A DNA stretch of 64,000 bases from Peptococcus simiae (GTDB lineage Bacteria; Bacillota; Peptococcia; Peptococcales; Peptococcaceae): contig NZ_JBJUVG010000003.1 of assembly GCF_046097595.1 (NCBI RefSeq), forward strand, positions 1 to 64,000, given 5' to 3'. Positions 54,634-63,297 of the stretch are shown piece by piece; position 1 is the first letter of the stretch; each line of letters opens with the position of its first letter. The notes under the pieces were generated by a model, which did no database searches, had not been told where the DNA came from, and was given only the letters and a program-made list of their open reading frames with translations. Position numbers and translations under genes: made by a program.

Positions 54634-55650
54634 ATGAAAACCTTTAAAAAAATAACTGCTGCCCTGTCTATCCTAGCCCTGACCCTCAGCCTGACCGCCT
54701 GTGGCGGCGGAGGCGGGGCGGACAGCTCTTCTGCACCGGCAGCCTCTGCTGACCAAGGCGACAAACAATATAAGATTGGGATTATTCAGCTGGTGGAAAA
54801 TGGGGCCTTTGACGACATGAAAAAGGGCTTCAAGGCTGAAATGGAGAAAGAATACGGGGCCGGTAACGTTGAATTCGTTGAAAAATCCGCCCAGGGGGAT
54901 GCTTCTAACATGAACACCATCGCCCAGGAAATGGCCGGTGGCTCTTACGACCTGGTCGCCACCATCGCAACCCCAGCCAGCCAGGCCTATGTCAACCAAA
55001 AGTCTGATACCCCTCAGGTCTTTATTGCTGTTTCCCAGCCGGTCAAGGCCGGGCTCTTGGCCAGCATGGAAAAACCGGATAAAAACGCCACCGGGACTCA
55101 AAACCCCATTCCTGTAGAAGGGATCTTCAACCTGGCCAAGGCATTAAAGCCGGAAATTGAAACTGTTGGCATCCTTTACAGCGCCAATGAAGTCAACTCC
55201 AATGCCACTGCTAAAGACGCCAAGGCCCAACTGGAAAAAATGGGCTTAAAGGCTGTCGAACGGACCGTTTCCAACTCCAGTGAAGTGAAGCAAACCGCTG
55301 ATTCTATGGCCGCCGAAGTGGATGCCATCTTCGTGCCCAATGATAGCCTCATTCAAGATGCCATTGCCCTCGTTGTCGATGCCACCACCGCCCACAAGAT
55401 TCCTATCCTGGGGAGCTCCAAGGTCATGGTCGATGCCGGTGCCCTCCTGTCAGTTGCCATTGATGACGTAGACACCGGGGCCCAAAGTGCCCGCCTGGCC
55501 ATTGAGGTCTTAAATGGGAAAGCCGTTGCCGATGTCCCGGCCATTGCCATTGCCGGTGACATGGTCGACATCAACATGGCCACTGCAGAAAAATTAGGCA
55601 TCACTGTACCCCAGGATGTCCAGGATAAAGCCCATTCCTTAGTGAAGTAG
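54634..55650 (+). CDS. trpX: Tryptophan-type ABC transporter substrate-binding lipoprotein
   Basis: A 338-residue lipoprotein: signal MKTFKKITAALSILALTLSL, lipobox LTAC, Gly/Ser linker. The mature part is the PF04392-type binding protein (KIGIIQLVENGAFDDMKKGF, GDASNMNTIAQEMAGGSYDL, IATPASQAYVNQ, VGILYSANEVNSNATAKDAK, IFVPNDSLIQDAIALVVDAT). This family includes TrpX, linked to tryptophan T-boxes in streptococci and other Firmicutes. It starts 3 bases after the dehydrogenase stop and is 10 bases from the permease gene. Tryptophan as ligand rests on the T-box and family. Confidence 0.83.
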   Translation: MKTFKKITAALSILALTLSLTACGGGGGADSSSAPAASADQGDKQYKIGIIQLVENGAFDDMKKGFKAEMEKEYGAGNVEFVEKSAQGDASNMNTIAQEMAGGSYDLVATIATPASQAYVNQKSDTPQVFIAVSQPVKAGLLASMEKPDKNATGTQNPIPVEGIFNLAKALKPEIETVGILYSANEVNSNATAKDAKAQLEKMGLKAVERTVSNSSEVKQTADSMAAEVDAIFVPNDSLIQDAIALVVDATTAHKIPILGSSKVMVDAGALLSVAIDDVDTGAQSARLAIEVLNGKAVADVPAIAIAGDMVDINMATAEKLGITVPQDVQDKAHSLVK

Positions 55651-55659
55651 GAGGAATTC

Positions 55660-56565
55660 ATGTCATTACTTGTCGGCTCCATTGAGCTGGGTATTATCTA
55701 TGCCCTGCTCGTTTTGGGGATCTATATCAGCTTCCGCATTTTAGATGTACCTGACTTAACGGCCGATGGCAGCTTTACCTTCGGGATGGCTGTCATGGCC
55801 ATGAGCGTAACCGCCGGCCACCCCTACCTGGGGGTCTTCATCTCCCTGGGGGCCGGGGCCCTGGCCGGCCTGGTGACCGCTCTCTTGCAAACCCAAATGA
55901 AAATCCAGCCGATCTTGGCCGGGATTTTAACCATGACGGGCCTGTATTCCATTAACCTCATGGTGATGAAGGGGACCAGTAACGTGGCCCTCCTGGATAC
56001 GCCGACCCTCTTTTCCGCCTTTAGCCAGGTCATTAGCCATGAAGTCACCCGGAAGGTCCTTTATTCCGCCCTGATTGTCCTGGTGGTGATCATCCTCCTG
56101 GATATTTTCTTCAAGACGAACTTTGGCCTATGCATCCGGGCCATTGGGGACAATGAAAAGATGGCCCGGGCCTCTTCCATGAACGTGAACATGTACAAGA
56201 TCACCGCCTTTATGATTTCCAACGCCCTCATCGGCCTGTCCGGCGGCCTCATCGCCTGCGACCAGGGCTTTGCCGATATGAACAGCGGGGTTGGGATGCT
56301 GGTTGTCGGCCTGGCGGCGGTCATCATCGGGGAAGCGGTCGTCCGCAAAAGAGGCGTCTTCTTCGGCCTGATCAGCTGCCTGGTCGGGAGCATCGCCTAC
56401 CGGATTATCCTGGCCATTGCCATAAAAAGCGACTTCTTCCCGGCCTATGCCATGAAGCTGATTTCAGCTGTCGTGGTGGTCCTGGCTCTGGCCCTGCCGG
56501 CTTGGCAGAACTACCGGGCCAATCAGAAGTTACGGAAAGGAGACCCCCATGCTGGTATTGAATGA
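55660..56565 (+). CDS. trpY: ABC transporter permease (TrpY-like)
   Basis: A 301-residue permease of the branched-chain/BPD_transp_2 type with about eight helices (ELGIIYALLVLGIYISFRIL at the start). The phrases VPDLTADGSFTFGMAVMAM and LCIRAIGDNEKMARASSMNV, ISNALIGLSGGLIACDQGFA are typical of the TrpY group. It forms the membrane channel for the substrate delivered by TrpX. Ribosome site TAGGAGG (55648-55654); its end overlaps the ATPase gene by 17 bases. Confidence 0.85.
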   Translation: MSLLVGSIELGIIYALLVLGIYISFRILDVPDLTADGSFTFGMAVMAMSVTAGHPYLGVFISLGAGALAGLVTALLQTQMKIQPILAGILTMTGLYSINLMVMKGTSNVALLDTPTLFSAFSQVISHEVTRKVLYSALIVLVVIILLDIFFKTNFGLCIRAIGDNEKMARASSMNVNMYKITAFMISNALIGLSGGLIACDQGFADMNSGVGMLVVGLAAVIIGEAVVRKRGVFFGLISCLVGSIAYRIILAIAIKSDFFPAYAMKLISAVVVVLALALPAWQNYRANQKLRKGDPHAGIE

Positions 56566-57304
56566 TATATATAAGTCCTTTCCGAAGGCAGACGGCAACC
56601 CCATCCAGGTCTTACGGGGCCTGGATCTGACCGTCGAGACCGGGGAATTTGTCACTGTCCTGGGGAATAACGGGGCCGGGAAGTCGACCCTCTTCAATAT
56701 TATCGGTGGCGCCCTCTGGCCCAACCGGGGGAAAATCACCCTCAATGACCGGGATATCACCTTCCTGCCCGAGCATAAGCGGTCTCACTTTATTGGCCGG
56801 GTCTTTCAAAATCCCCAAATGGGGACGGCCCCCAACCTGACGGTGGCAGAAAACCTGGCCCTGGCCTATGGCCGACAGAACCGGAAACTCTTTAACCGGG
56901 CCATCACCAAGGACCTCCGGCGGATTTTTGCCGAGAAGCTCAGTGAGGCCGGCATGGGCCTGGAAGACAAGCTGGACAACCGGATGAACGAACTCTCCGG
57001 CGGTCAGAGCCAGGTGGTGGCCCTCATTATGAGCACCCTCCGCCCGCCCCAGCTCCTGCTCCTGGACGAGCACACCGCTGCCCTGGACCCCCAGATTGCC
57101 AAAGATGTCCTGGACTTTACCTGCCGGCTGGCTGAGCGGGACAAGCTGACAGTCATTATGATTACCCATAACCTCCAGGATGCCATTGATATCGGCGACC
57201 GGCTGATTATGCTGGATAAGGGGAAAATTGCCCATATCTTCGCTGCTGAAGAAAAGAAGGCCCTAGTCCCCGATGACCTTCGCAAGCTCTACCATATTCC
57301 TTAA
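56549..57304 (+). CDS. trpZ: ABC transporter ATP-binding protein (TrpZ-like)
   Basis: A 251-residue ATPase: Walker A GNNGAGKSTL (about 36-45), Q-loop in FQNPQMGTAPNLTVAENLAL, signature LSGGQSQVVALIMSTL, Walker B LLLLDEHTAALDP and switch His in MITHN. ERP-like DEHTAALD instead of DEPT is common in this TrpZ/branched family. Ribosome site GAAAGGAGA (56534-56542). Last gene of the T-box operon; a terminator follows two bases after the stop. Confidence 0.85.
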   Translation: MLVLNDIYKSFPKADGNPIQVLRGLDLTVETGEFVTVLGNNGAGKSTLFNIIGGALWPNRGKITLNDRDITFLPEHKRSHFIGRVFQNPQMGTAPNLTVAENLALAYGRQNRKLFNRAITKDLRRIFAEKLSEAGMGLEDKLDNRMNELSGGQSQVVALIMSTLRPPQLLLLDEHTAALDPQIAKDVLDFTCRLAERDKLTVIMITHNLQDAIDIGDRLIMLDKGKIAHIFAAEEKKALVPDDLRKLYHIP

Positions 57305-57305
57305 A

Positions 57306-57342
57306 ACGAAAAGCGCCTTCCAAAAGGAGGGCGCTTTTTTGA
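57306..57342. terminator. Terminator of the T-box operon
   Basis: AAAAGCGCCTTCC with GGAGGGCGCTTTTTT (57309-57340), one wobble. Confidence 0.88.
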
Positions 57343-57376
57343 TGACCGGGCGGGGCCCGGATGGTTTGTGGTCAAA

Positions 57377-59083
57377 CTAACTCAAAAGGTTGGTCCTGGC
57401 CTGCTCAGCGGCCTGGCGGAGGGCCTGGCGCAAGTGGCTGGTCAGGTCTTCAGCCAGGTGCCGGGCTGTCTCCGCCTGGGGAGCGGTGGCATAGATCTGA
57501 GCCTGGAGCCGGCGGCCGGCGGGGTCAGCGGCCAGGCTGATGTGGCTGCCCCCGGGGAAAACATACTGGAGCAGGGGGGTTGGGGCCAGCCAGAAGGTCC
57601 CCCGGCGGTAGTCTAAGACTAGGCGGACAGGCCGGCCGAAAACCTCCTGGGCCGGCATATCGGCTAGGGCGGCCAGGGTTTGGTCACTCAGGTTCTTGGG
57701 GAGGGCCATGGCCGGTTCATAGTCGAAGTGACGGTCTGTCCAGTAGCCGTAGTGGGCGTAGAGGAGGTCCAGCTGGTCCACCAGAGTTCGGCCGAAGGCC
57801 TTTAAACGCCGGGCGACCAGGGCCAGGGCGACCGCTGCAAAGACAGCGTCCCCTTCCCGGTTTAAGTTGCCGCCGACCAGGGCCCCATCGTCATAGGCCA
57901 AAAAGAGCCTGCCCCCGTCGGCGACGATGTCCCGACAGCCCTGGCCAATGCCGGCCAGGCCCTGGGGCAGGTCCCGGACCTGGAAGCGGCGGTTGAGGGC
58001 CAGCCGCTTGGGGAAGGGCGACCCGGCCAGGGGGGCCAAGATCACCCCGTTGGTCGGCTGGGGAAGGAGCTGGGGCAGTTGGTCGATGAGGAGGGCGGTG
58101 ATTTGTGCCGGCGTCAGAAGGACGTAGTCGCCCTTGTGACGGACGGCGCAGCCAATCCGCCGGGCTGGTGGATCGCTGGCTAAGATCAGGTCTGTGCCCA
58201 TGACATAGCCTAGCCGACAGGCCTCATCCAGGGCCTGGGCATCGCTGGGATTGGGCCGGGTCAGGTCGGGAAAGGTCCCGTCCGGTTGGGCCTGGCTTTC
58301 CACTTCCCGGAAGTCGTTAAAGCCGCATTCGGCCAGGGCATCGGGAATAAAGTTGCCCCCGGCCCCATGGAGGGCGGTATAAATAATCGAGAGGGGGCCG
58401 TCATCCTTCTGCCGGTCCTTGAGAAGCCCTTCGCCATAGAGGAGGTCGGCCAGGTAGAGGTCCCCCATATGGGGATCGACGACCTGCATTTGACCGGCCA
58501 GGTCAGCTGAGGTCAAGTCATCGATGGGCTTGGGGTCCTGGCTATTTAAGAAGGTCTGGTAGCGGTAGGCCAGGTCTTCGTCGTCATTGGTATTCAAGGG
58601 GGCCCCTTGGGCGGTGTAGCAGGTGATTCCGTTCCAGTCGGCCGGGGCCGCATCGGCGCCGATGTAAATCCCCCCATCGGCCCGGGCATAGCGGATGGCC
58701 CAGGATAGGACCGCAGCCGGGATGGGGTCCTGCCAGATGGCTACATGGTGGCCATAGGCGCAGAGCTGGCGGGCGATGATTTCTATAAAGGCATCGGTGT
58801 GGAGTCGGACCTCTCCGCCTAAAATGAGGAGCCCCTTGTCGATGCCTTTATCGACCAGTTGGGTGGCTATGGTGGCGGCCAGCCAGCGGGCGGTGCGGTC
58901 ATTCATATGGGCGGGGCCGTCTCCCAGCTTACCGATTAACCGTCCGCCCTTTAAGGTCAGGGGTTCCCCAAAGGCCCGTAAAAAGGCCTCTTTGTTATCG
59001 GCCAGCCGGTAGAGGCGGCGCCGCTCCTGCATGGAGAGGGAGTCATCAGATAGCCAGCGTTGGAAACGATCATCGGCGCGCAT
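57377..59083 (-). CDS. Phosphohexomutase homologue lacking catalytic motifs (likely pseudoenzyme)
   Basis: A 568-residue protein (ATG 59083, behind AGAAAGGATGA) that aligns along its whole length with Firmicutes phosphoglucomutase PgcA: W..WL..D at the start, SIIYTALHGAGGNFIPDALA, YVLLTPAQITALLIDQLPQL, and the GDAVFAAVALALVA helix. Yet every active-site loop is changed. The phosphoserine loop TASHNP..YNG is GADAAPADWNG, with Asp144 in the serine's place; the metal loop DPDADR is DPPARR (304-309); the sugar loop EESYG is YDDGA (397-401); the phosphate loop RPSGTEPK is AADPAGRR (518-525). The reading frame is long and clean. It is probably a non-catalytic binding or regulatory protein. It follows rsmA by 4 bases. 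Confidence 0.8.
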   Translation of the reverse strand: MRADDRFQRWLSDDSLSMQERRRLYRLADNKEAFLRAFGEPLTLKGGRLIGKLGDGPAHMNDRTARWLAATIATQLVDKGIDKGLLILGGEVRLHTDAFIEIIARQLCAYGHHVAIWQDPIPAAVLSWAIRYARADGGIYIGADAAPADWNGITCYTAQGAPLNTNDDEDLAYRYQTFLNSQDPKPIDDLTSADLAGQMQVVDPHMGDLYLADLLYGEGLLKDRQKDDGPLSIIYTALHGAGGNFIPDALAECGFNDFREVESQAQPDGTFPDLTRPNPSDAQALDEACRLGYVMGTDLILASDPPARRIGCAVRHKGDYVLLTPAQITALLIDQLPQLLPQPTNGVILAPLAGSPFPKRLALNRRFQVRDLPQGLAGIGQGCRDIVADGGRLFLAYDDGALVGGNLNREGDAVFAAVALALVARRLKAFGRTLVDQLDLLYAHYGYWTDRHFDYEPAMALPKNLSDQTLAALADMPAQEVFGRPVRLVLDYRRGTFWLAPTPLLQYVFPGGSHISLAADPAGRRLQAQIYATAPQAETARHLAEDLTSHLRQALRQAAEQARTNLLS

Positions 59084-59087
59084 CAAA

Positions 59088-59897
59088 TCATCCTTTCTCT
59101 GGAGGGTAGAGGGCCTTGCTGAGCTGGGCGAATTCATTGACGGACAGGGTCTCGGCCCGGCGGGTCGGGTCGATGGCACAGGCCGCCAGAGCTCGGTCCA
59201 GGTGGTCGGCTGCCAGGCTGGTGGCCTTGAGGCTATTGCGGAGGGTCTTGCGCCGCTGGCTAAAGGCGGCCCGGACCGTTTGCCGGAAGGCGGTCGGGTC
59301 GGTAGGTATTTCCGGGGGCCGACGCTTGAGCCGGACCACCGTGGAATCCACTTCCGGCGGTGGGGTAAAGGCCTTCCGGCCCACCTGGAGGGCCAGGTCC
59401 ACCTGACAGCGGTATTGGACGGCTACCGTCACCGCCCCGTAGCTTTTACTGCCCGGCTGTGCAGCCAGGCGGTCAGCGACTTCCTTTTGGACCATAAAGA
59501 TCATATCTTCAGCCCCCTGGTTCTCTTCGACAGCCTGCATGAGGAGGGGGGTGGTTATGTAATAGGGTAAATTGGCCACAATGGCGTACTGGCTGGCGCC
59601 CAAGTCGGCCATGTAGGCGTCAAAGTCCAACTTTCGGGCATCGGCAAAGGCCAGGTGGACATGGTCACAGCCAGCCAGGTTAGCTTCCAAGAGCGGGGCC
59701 AGGTCCCGGTCAATTTCCAGGGCAGCGACCAGGGGGAAGCGGTTGGCCAGGGCCCGGGTCAGGGCCCCGGCGCCGGCGCCGATTTCCAAAGCGGCCGGAC
59801 CCGGCGGGCAAAGACGGGCGATTTTATCTAATAAGGCCGGGTCAGTGAGAAAGTTTTGGCCGAATTTTTTCTTATGACGGAAAGAACGTTGCATCAA
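59088..59897 (-). CDS. rsmA: 16S rRNA dimethyladenosine transferase
   Basis: A 269-residue RsmA/KsgA, which dimethylates two adjacent adenines in 16S rRNA helix 45. FGQNFLTDPALLDKIARL at the start, the SAM loop LEIGAGAGALTRALA, acidic LEIDRDLAPLL and catalytic NLPYYITTPLLMQAVEE are all present; FTPPPEVDSTVVRL and FSQRRKTLRNSL close the protein. It lies 10 bases after rnmV, the classical pairing in Firmicutes, and 4 bases before the mutase homologue. Confidence 0.94.
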   Translation of the reverse strand: MMQRSFRHKKKFGQNFLTDPALLDKIARLCPPGPAALEIGAGAGALTRALANRFPLVAALEIDRDLAPLLEANLAGCDHVHLAFADARKLDFDAYMADLGASQYAIVANLPYYITTPLLMQAVEENQGAEDMIFMVQKEVADRLAAQPGSKSYGAVTVAVQYRCQVDLALQVGRKAFTPPPEVDSTVVRLKRRPPEIPTDPTAFRQTVRAAFSQRRKTLRNSLKATSLAADHLDRALAACAIDPTRRAETLSVNEFAQLSKALYPPEKG

Positions 59898-59907
59898 GGC
59901 TGCCTCC

Positions 59908-60450
59908 TTAGTTGTTAGGGTGTATATAGCTGAGGGCCTGGGCCGGGGTCAGGTCCAGGGCATTTAAGTAGGCCGCCAGCTGGGGGGCCGTTGCCTGGGG
60001 CAGGCCCAGGGCGTCGGTGAGGGCCTGGCGGTTCCGGGCCCCGGTTGGGCCACCGCCAAAGCCGGCCTGGATCAACTCGCTTAGGGTATCCGCCGGCGGG
60101 GCCGGTCGGCACCGGCAGCCGGCTGCCAATAGGGCTTTCCGGATGGCGGCCGGGTCGGCAAATTGGATGCCCAGCCGGCCCCTGGGCCCCCGGCAGGCCT
60201 TGGTTGGTAACTGGGCCTGGAGGGCGGTGGGGTAGGCGGCGGTGATCTTGGTCCGGAGTCGGTCACCGGGGCCATCGGGATCGGTTAAAATGACCAGGCC
60301 CCCGTGGGCAGCAAAGGGGGCCCAGCCGGTCAGGTCGGCCCGCAGGCCATTTAGGCCCCGGGTTTTAAAAACGAGGGCGGCCACCGCCTGCAAAACAGCC
60401 TGCTGGTCCCGGTTACCCTCAACAATGATGGTTTCTCTTATGTATAGCAT
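59908..60450 (-). CDS. rnmV: Ribonuclease M5
   Basis: A 180-residue Toprim protein that trims 5S rRNA precursors. ATG 60450 follows GGGAGGG; the longer frame to 60507 has no ribosome site. Toprim Glu in ETIIVEGNRDQQAVLQAV and the DxD part in GLVILTDPDGPGDRLRTKI are present; the C-terminal part (LTDALGLPQATAPQLAAYLN) is the M5-specific helical domain. It heads the minus-strand unit rnmV-rsmA-mutase homologue. Confidence 0.88.
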   Translation of the reverse strand: MLYIRETIIVEGNRDQQAVLQAVAALVFKTRGLNGLRADLTGWAPFAAHGGLVILTDPDGPGDRLRTKITAAYPTALQAQLPTKACRGPRGRLGIQFADPAAIRKALLAAGCRCRPAPPADTLSELIQAGFGGGPTGARNRQALTDALGLPQATAPQLAAYLNALDLTPAQALSYIHPNN

Positions 60451-60508
60451 AGGCCCTCCCCTCTCCAGTATAGCTATTGGGGGCTTTCTCTTCAACGGCA
60501 GAGACAAA

Positions 60509-60533
60509 AAAAGACCCGCAAAGGGTCTTTATG
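60509..60533. terminator. Short hairpin in the rnmV-lpd gap
   Basis: AAAGACCC with GGGTCTTT (60511-60532) around GCAAA. No plus-strand gene precedes it, so its role is unclear. The rest of the 323-base gap (60451-60773) holds no recognisable gene. Confidence 0.5.
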
Positions 60534-60773
60534 GCAGTTGGCAGTACCTGTCGGCATAGTAGATGGATGACAGCGGTTCTTGCCATACTGCTACTTTATA
60601 GCATAGCTAATAATCGGAGAAAAAGAAAGAGTAAAAGTGAAAATGGTCTATTGAATTCATCAATAGGTCTTATCTTTTTCAACGGCCCCTCGTCACTAGG
60701 TCCTTTTATTGGCCTGCCGGTCATGATACAATAGGTTATAGTCTATATATTCTAACAACAAGGAGGCAAGACA

Positions 60774-62099
60774 ATGCGTTATGATATCGTAGTGATTGGT
60801 GGCGGCCCGGGCGGGTATGATTGTGCCCTGGACCTGGCAGCTGGCGGCAAGAAAGTGGCTCTCGTTGAGAAAAGCGGTTTAGGGGGCACTTGCCTGCAGC
60901 GGGGTTGCGTACCGACCAAAACCTTGCTCCACGAAGCGGCCAAGGGTATTAAGGATGGCCCTGCTTTAAATAGTCGCAAATCAGCCGTAACAGCCCAGCA
61001 GGAAAAGGGCATCGCCGGCCTTTTAAAACGGGCCAAGGTAGACGTTTTTGAGGACCAGGCCCGCCTCCTGGCCGGCCCCCAGGTGGCCCTGGCCGGTGGT
61101 GACACCCTGGATACAGAAAAGGTCATCCTGGCCGTTGGGGCCAAGCCTCGCCGCCTGCCCATTCCCGGCGCCGACTTGCCCGGGGTGGTGACCTCTGATG
61201 AAATGTTGGTCGTCGATGACCAAATCCCCGCCCGACTGGTCATTATTGGCGGTGGGGTCATTGGGGTGGAAATGGCTGCCCTATACCAGGCCCTGGGGAC
61301 AGACGTCACCGTCCTGGAGGCCCTGCCCCAGTTACTCAACAATATGGATAAGGAAATCGGCCGGAGCCTGGCCGCTCAATTTAAACAAATGGGGATTAAA
61401 GCCGTCACCGGGGCCGGGGTCCAGGCCATTGAAGCCGCTGACGGGGCCCTGGCGGTGACCTACGAAGCCAAGGGAAAGAGCGAAACCATCCCGGCTGATA
61501 AGGTCCTGATGGCAGCCGGTCGTCAGCCGGCCACCGATGACCTTTTTGCCGAAGATTACCAGCCGGAGATGAACCGGGGCTTTGTCCTGGTGGATGAGAC
61601 CTATGCCACCAGTCTAACCAATGTCTACGCCATCGGCGATGTCATTGGCGGCATCCAGTTGGCCCATAAGGCCACAGCAGATGGCCGTGCCTTGGCGGCC
61701 CGCCTCCTCGGTGAAGACGCCCGGCCGGTCGACCACATCCCTGCCTGCGTCTATACCCTGCCTGAAATTGCCACCGTTGGCCTGGATGAAGGCCAGGCCA
61801 AGGAAGCCGGCTATGACCCGGTGGTTGGCAAGGCTGTCATGGGCGGGAATGCCAAGACCGTCATCGATGAACTCCCTCGGAGTTTTATGAAGCTGGTCTT
61901 CAACAAGGAAGACGGCATCCTGCTCGGTGCCCAGCTTTATTGCGGCCGGGCCAGTGACCTGATCACCGCCTGTGCCTTTGCCCTCCGGGGGCAGCTGACA
62001 GCCAAGGATATCGCAACGACGGTCCTTCCCCATCCCAGCTACGGGGAAGCCTTTATTGATGCCGCCCTGGCAGCCTTGGCCAGCATGAAAGGACGATGA
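60774..62099 (+). CDS. lpdA: Dihydrolipoamide dehydrogenase
   Basis: A 441-residue flavoprotein disulfide reductase. FAD loop VVIGGGPGGYDCALDLAAGG, redox disulfide GGTCLQRGCVPTK, NAD loop VIIGGGVIGVEMAALYQALG, second FAD site VYAIGDVIGGIQLAHKATAD and the C-terminal acid-base pair in LPHPSYGEAF. It reoxidises lipoamide in 2-oxoacid dehydrogenase or glycine-cleavage complexes, but no partner gene is nearby, and CVPTK rather than CIPSK is slightly off the norm, so a related reductase is possible. The murB ATG overlaps its stop. Ribosome site AAGGAGG (60761-60767). Confidence 0.85.
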   Translation: MRYDIVVIGGGPGGYDCALDLAAGGKKVALVEKSGLGGTCLQRGCVPTKTLLHEAAKGIKDGPALNSRKSAVTAQQEKGIAGLLKRAKVDVFEDQARLLAGPQVALAGGDTLDTEKVILAVGAKPRRLPIPGADLPGVVTSDEMLVVDDQIPARLVIIGGGVIGVEMAALYQALGTDVTVLEALPQLLNNMDKEIGRSLAAQFKQMGIKAVTGAGVQAIEAADGALAVTYEAKGKSETIPADKVLMAAGRQPATDDLFAEDYQPEMNRGFVLVDETYATSLTNVYAIGDVIGGIQLAHKATADGRALAARLLGEDARPVDHIPACVYTLPEIATVGLDEGQAKEAGYDPVVGKAVMGGNAKTVIDELPRSFMKLVFNKEDGILLGAQLYCGRASDLITACAFALRGQLTAKDIATTVLPHPSYGEAFIDAALAALASMKGR

Positions 62100-63037
62100 A
62101 GAGATTGCCAATCGATAGTCAAGAACCATTTCCCCTAGCGGCTGACCAGTGGCGGGCAGATGAGCCTATGGCCAAGCACACCACCTTTCAAATCGGTGGT
62201 CCGGCCGACCTCATGGCCTGGCCGGCCGGCCCGGAAGACCTGGCCCTGGTCTTAGCCTGGGCCAGAAAGGAAGGGGTACCGGTTTTTATCCTGGGTCTGG
62301 GGTCTAACCTCCTGGTTAGCGACCGGGGCATGGACGGCCTGGTCATCAATATGGCCCGATTCAACCAGCTGACCTGGCCGGAGGGAACCCTCTGCCTGGC
62401 TGCCGCCGGCCTTCCCCTGGCCGAAGTCAGCCAGGCGGCCCAGGCCAAGGGGATGACCGGCCTGGAATTTGCCTGTGGTATTCCCGGCAGCCTGGGGGGC
62501 GCCGTCTTTATGAATGCCGGCGCCTATGACGGGGAAATGCGGGATGTCATTGAATGGGTTGAGGTCATGGATGGCCAGGGGCGGGTTCGCCGCCTGACCA
62601 ATGAAGAAATGGCCTTTGCCTACCGGCACAGCCGGCTCAAGGAAGAGCCCCTGTATTGCCTGGCTGCCGCCCTCCGGCTCAAGCCCGGCGACCCGGCGGA
62701 TATCGCCCTCCGGATGGCCGAGCTCACCCACAAAAGAGAGAGCCGCCAACCTCTGGACATGCCCTCTGCCGGTAGCGTCTTTAAGCGGCCACCCGGCCAC
62801 TTTGCCGGCCCCCTCATTATCGAAAGCGGCCTCCAGGGCTACACCCTCGGCGGGGCCCAGGTATCTATGAAGCACGCCGGCTTTATTGTGAACATCGGCG
62901 GGGCCACCGCCCAGGACGTTTTGGATTTAATTAGCCATATCCAGCAGGTGGTCGCTGAAAAAACCGGCATTACCCTGGAAACCGAGGTCCGGCCGGTCGG
63001 TCGTCCCATGGATGGAGCCCCCTCAACAAAAAAATAA
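62096..63037 (+). CDS. murB: UDP-N-acetylenolpyruvoylglucosamine reductase
   Basis: A 313-residue FAD enzyme making UDP-MurNAc for the cell wall. MAKHTTFQIGGPADLMAWPA, VFILGLGSNLLVSDRGMDGL and FACGIPGSLGGAVFMNAGAY are the FAD-binding parts; YRHSRLKE, the catalytic Ser in PSAGSVFKRPPGHFAG and the last Glu in TLETEVRPVG complete the site. It is the short type II-like form common in Firmicutes. ATGA overlap with lpdA. Confidence 0.93.
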   Translation: MKRLPIDSQEPFPLAADQWRADEPMAKHTTFQIGGPADLMAWPAGPEDLALVLAWARKEGVPVFILGLGSNLLVSDRGMDGLVINMARFNQLTWPEGTLCLAAAGLPLAEVSQAAQAKGMTGLEFACGIPGSLGGAVFMNAGAYDGEMRDVIEWVEVMDGQGRVRRLTNEEMAFAYRHSRLKEEPLYCLAAALRLKPGDPADIALRMAELTHKRESRQPLDMPSAGSVFKRPPGHFAGPLIIESGLQGYTLGGAQVSMKHAGFIVNIGGATAQDVLDLISHIQQVVAEKTGITLETEVRPVGRPMDGAPSTKK

Positions 63038-63055
63038 AAAAACAGCTTTTGGCCC

Positions 63056-63084
63056 TTTACAGGGGTAAGCATATCTGATATAAT
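63056..63084 (+). promoter_or_regulatory. Promoter of the SAM-controlled gene
   Basis: TTTACA (63056-63061), 17 bases, TATAAT (63079-63084). Confidence 0.75.
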
Positions 63085-63108
63085 CCGTGTCAATCTCAAA
63101 TGAGATCA

Positions 63109-63258
63109 TTTATCAAGAGTGGTGGAGGGAACGGCCCTGTGAAACCCGGCAACAGCCTTCGGGTGATGTGCTAAATCCGACAGACGAACCGTCTGGGAGA
63201 TAAGTGGAGAGAAAAAAGACAAGCCATTTCACCTCCCTGGGTGAAGTGGCTTTTTTTT
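63109..63258 (+). promoter_or_regulatory. SAM-I riboswitch (S-box) with terminator
   Basis: The aptamer shows TTATCAAGAGTGGTGGAGGG, GGCCCTGTGAAACCCGGCAA, a GGTGCTAAATCC-like block and the closing GGGAGATAAG. The expression platform is a terminator AGCCATTTCACC (63222-63233) with GGTGAAGTGGCT (63240-63251) and eight T. High SAM should stop transcription before the metY-like gene. Confidence 0.95.
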
Positions 63259-63297
63259 CTACCGACAGATCACTCCCGGTATAAAGGAGGAACCCTT

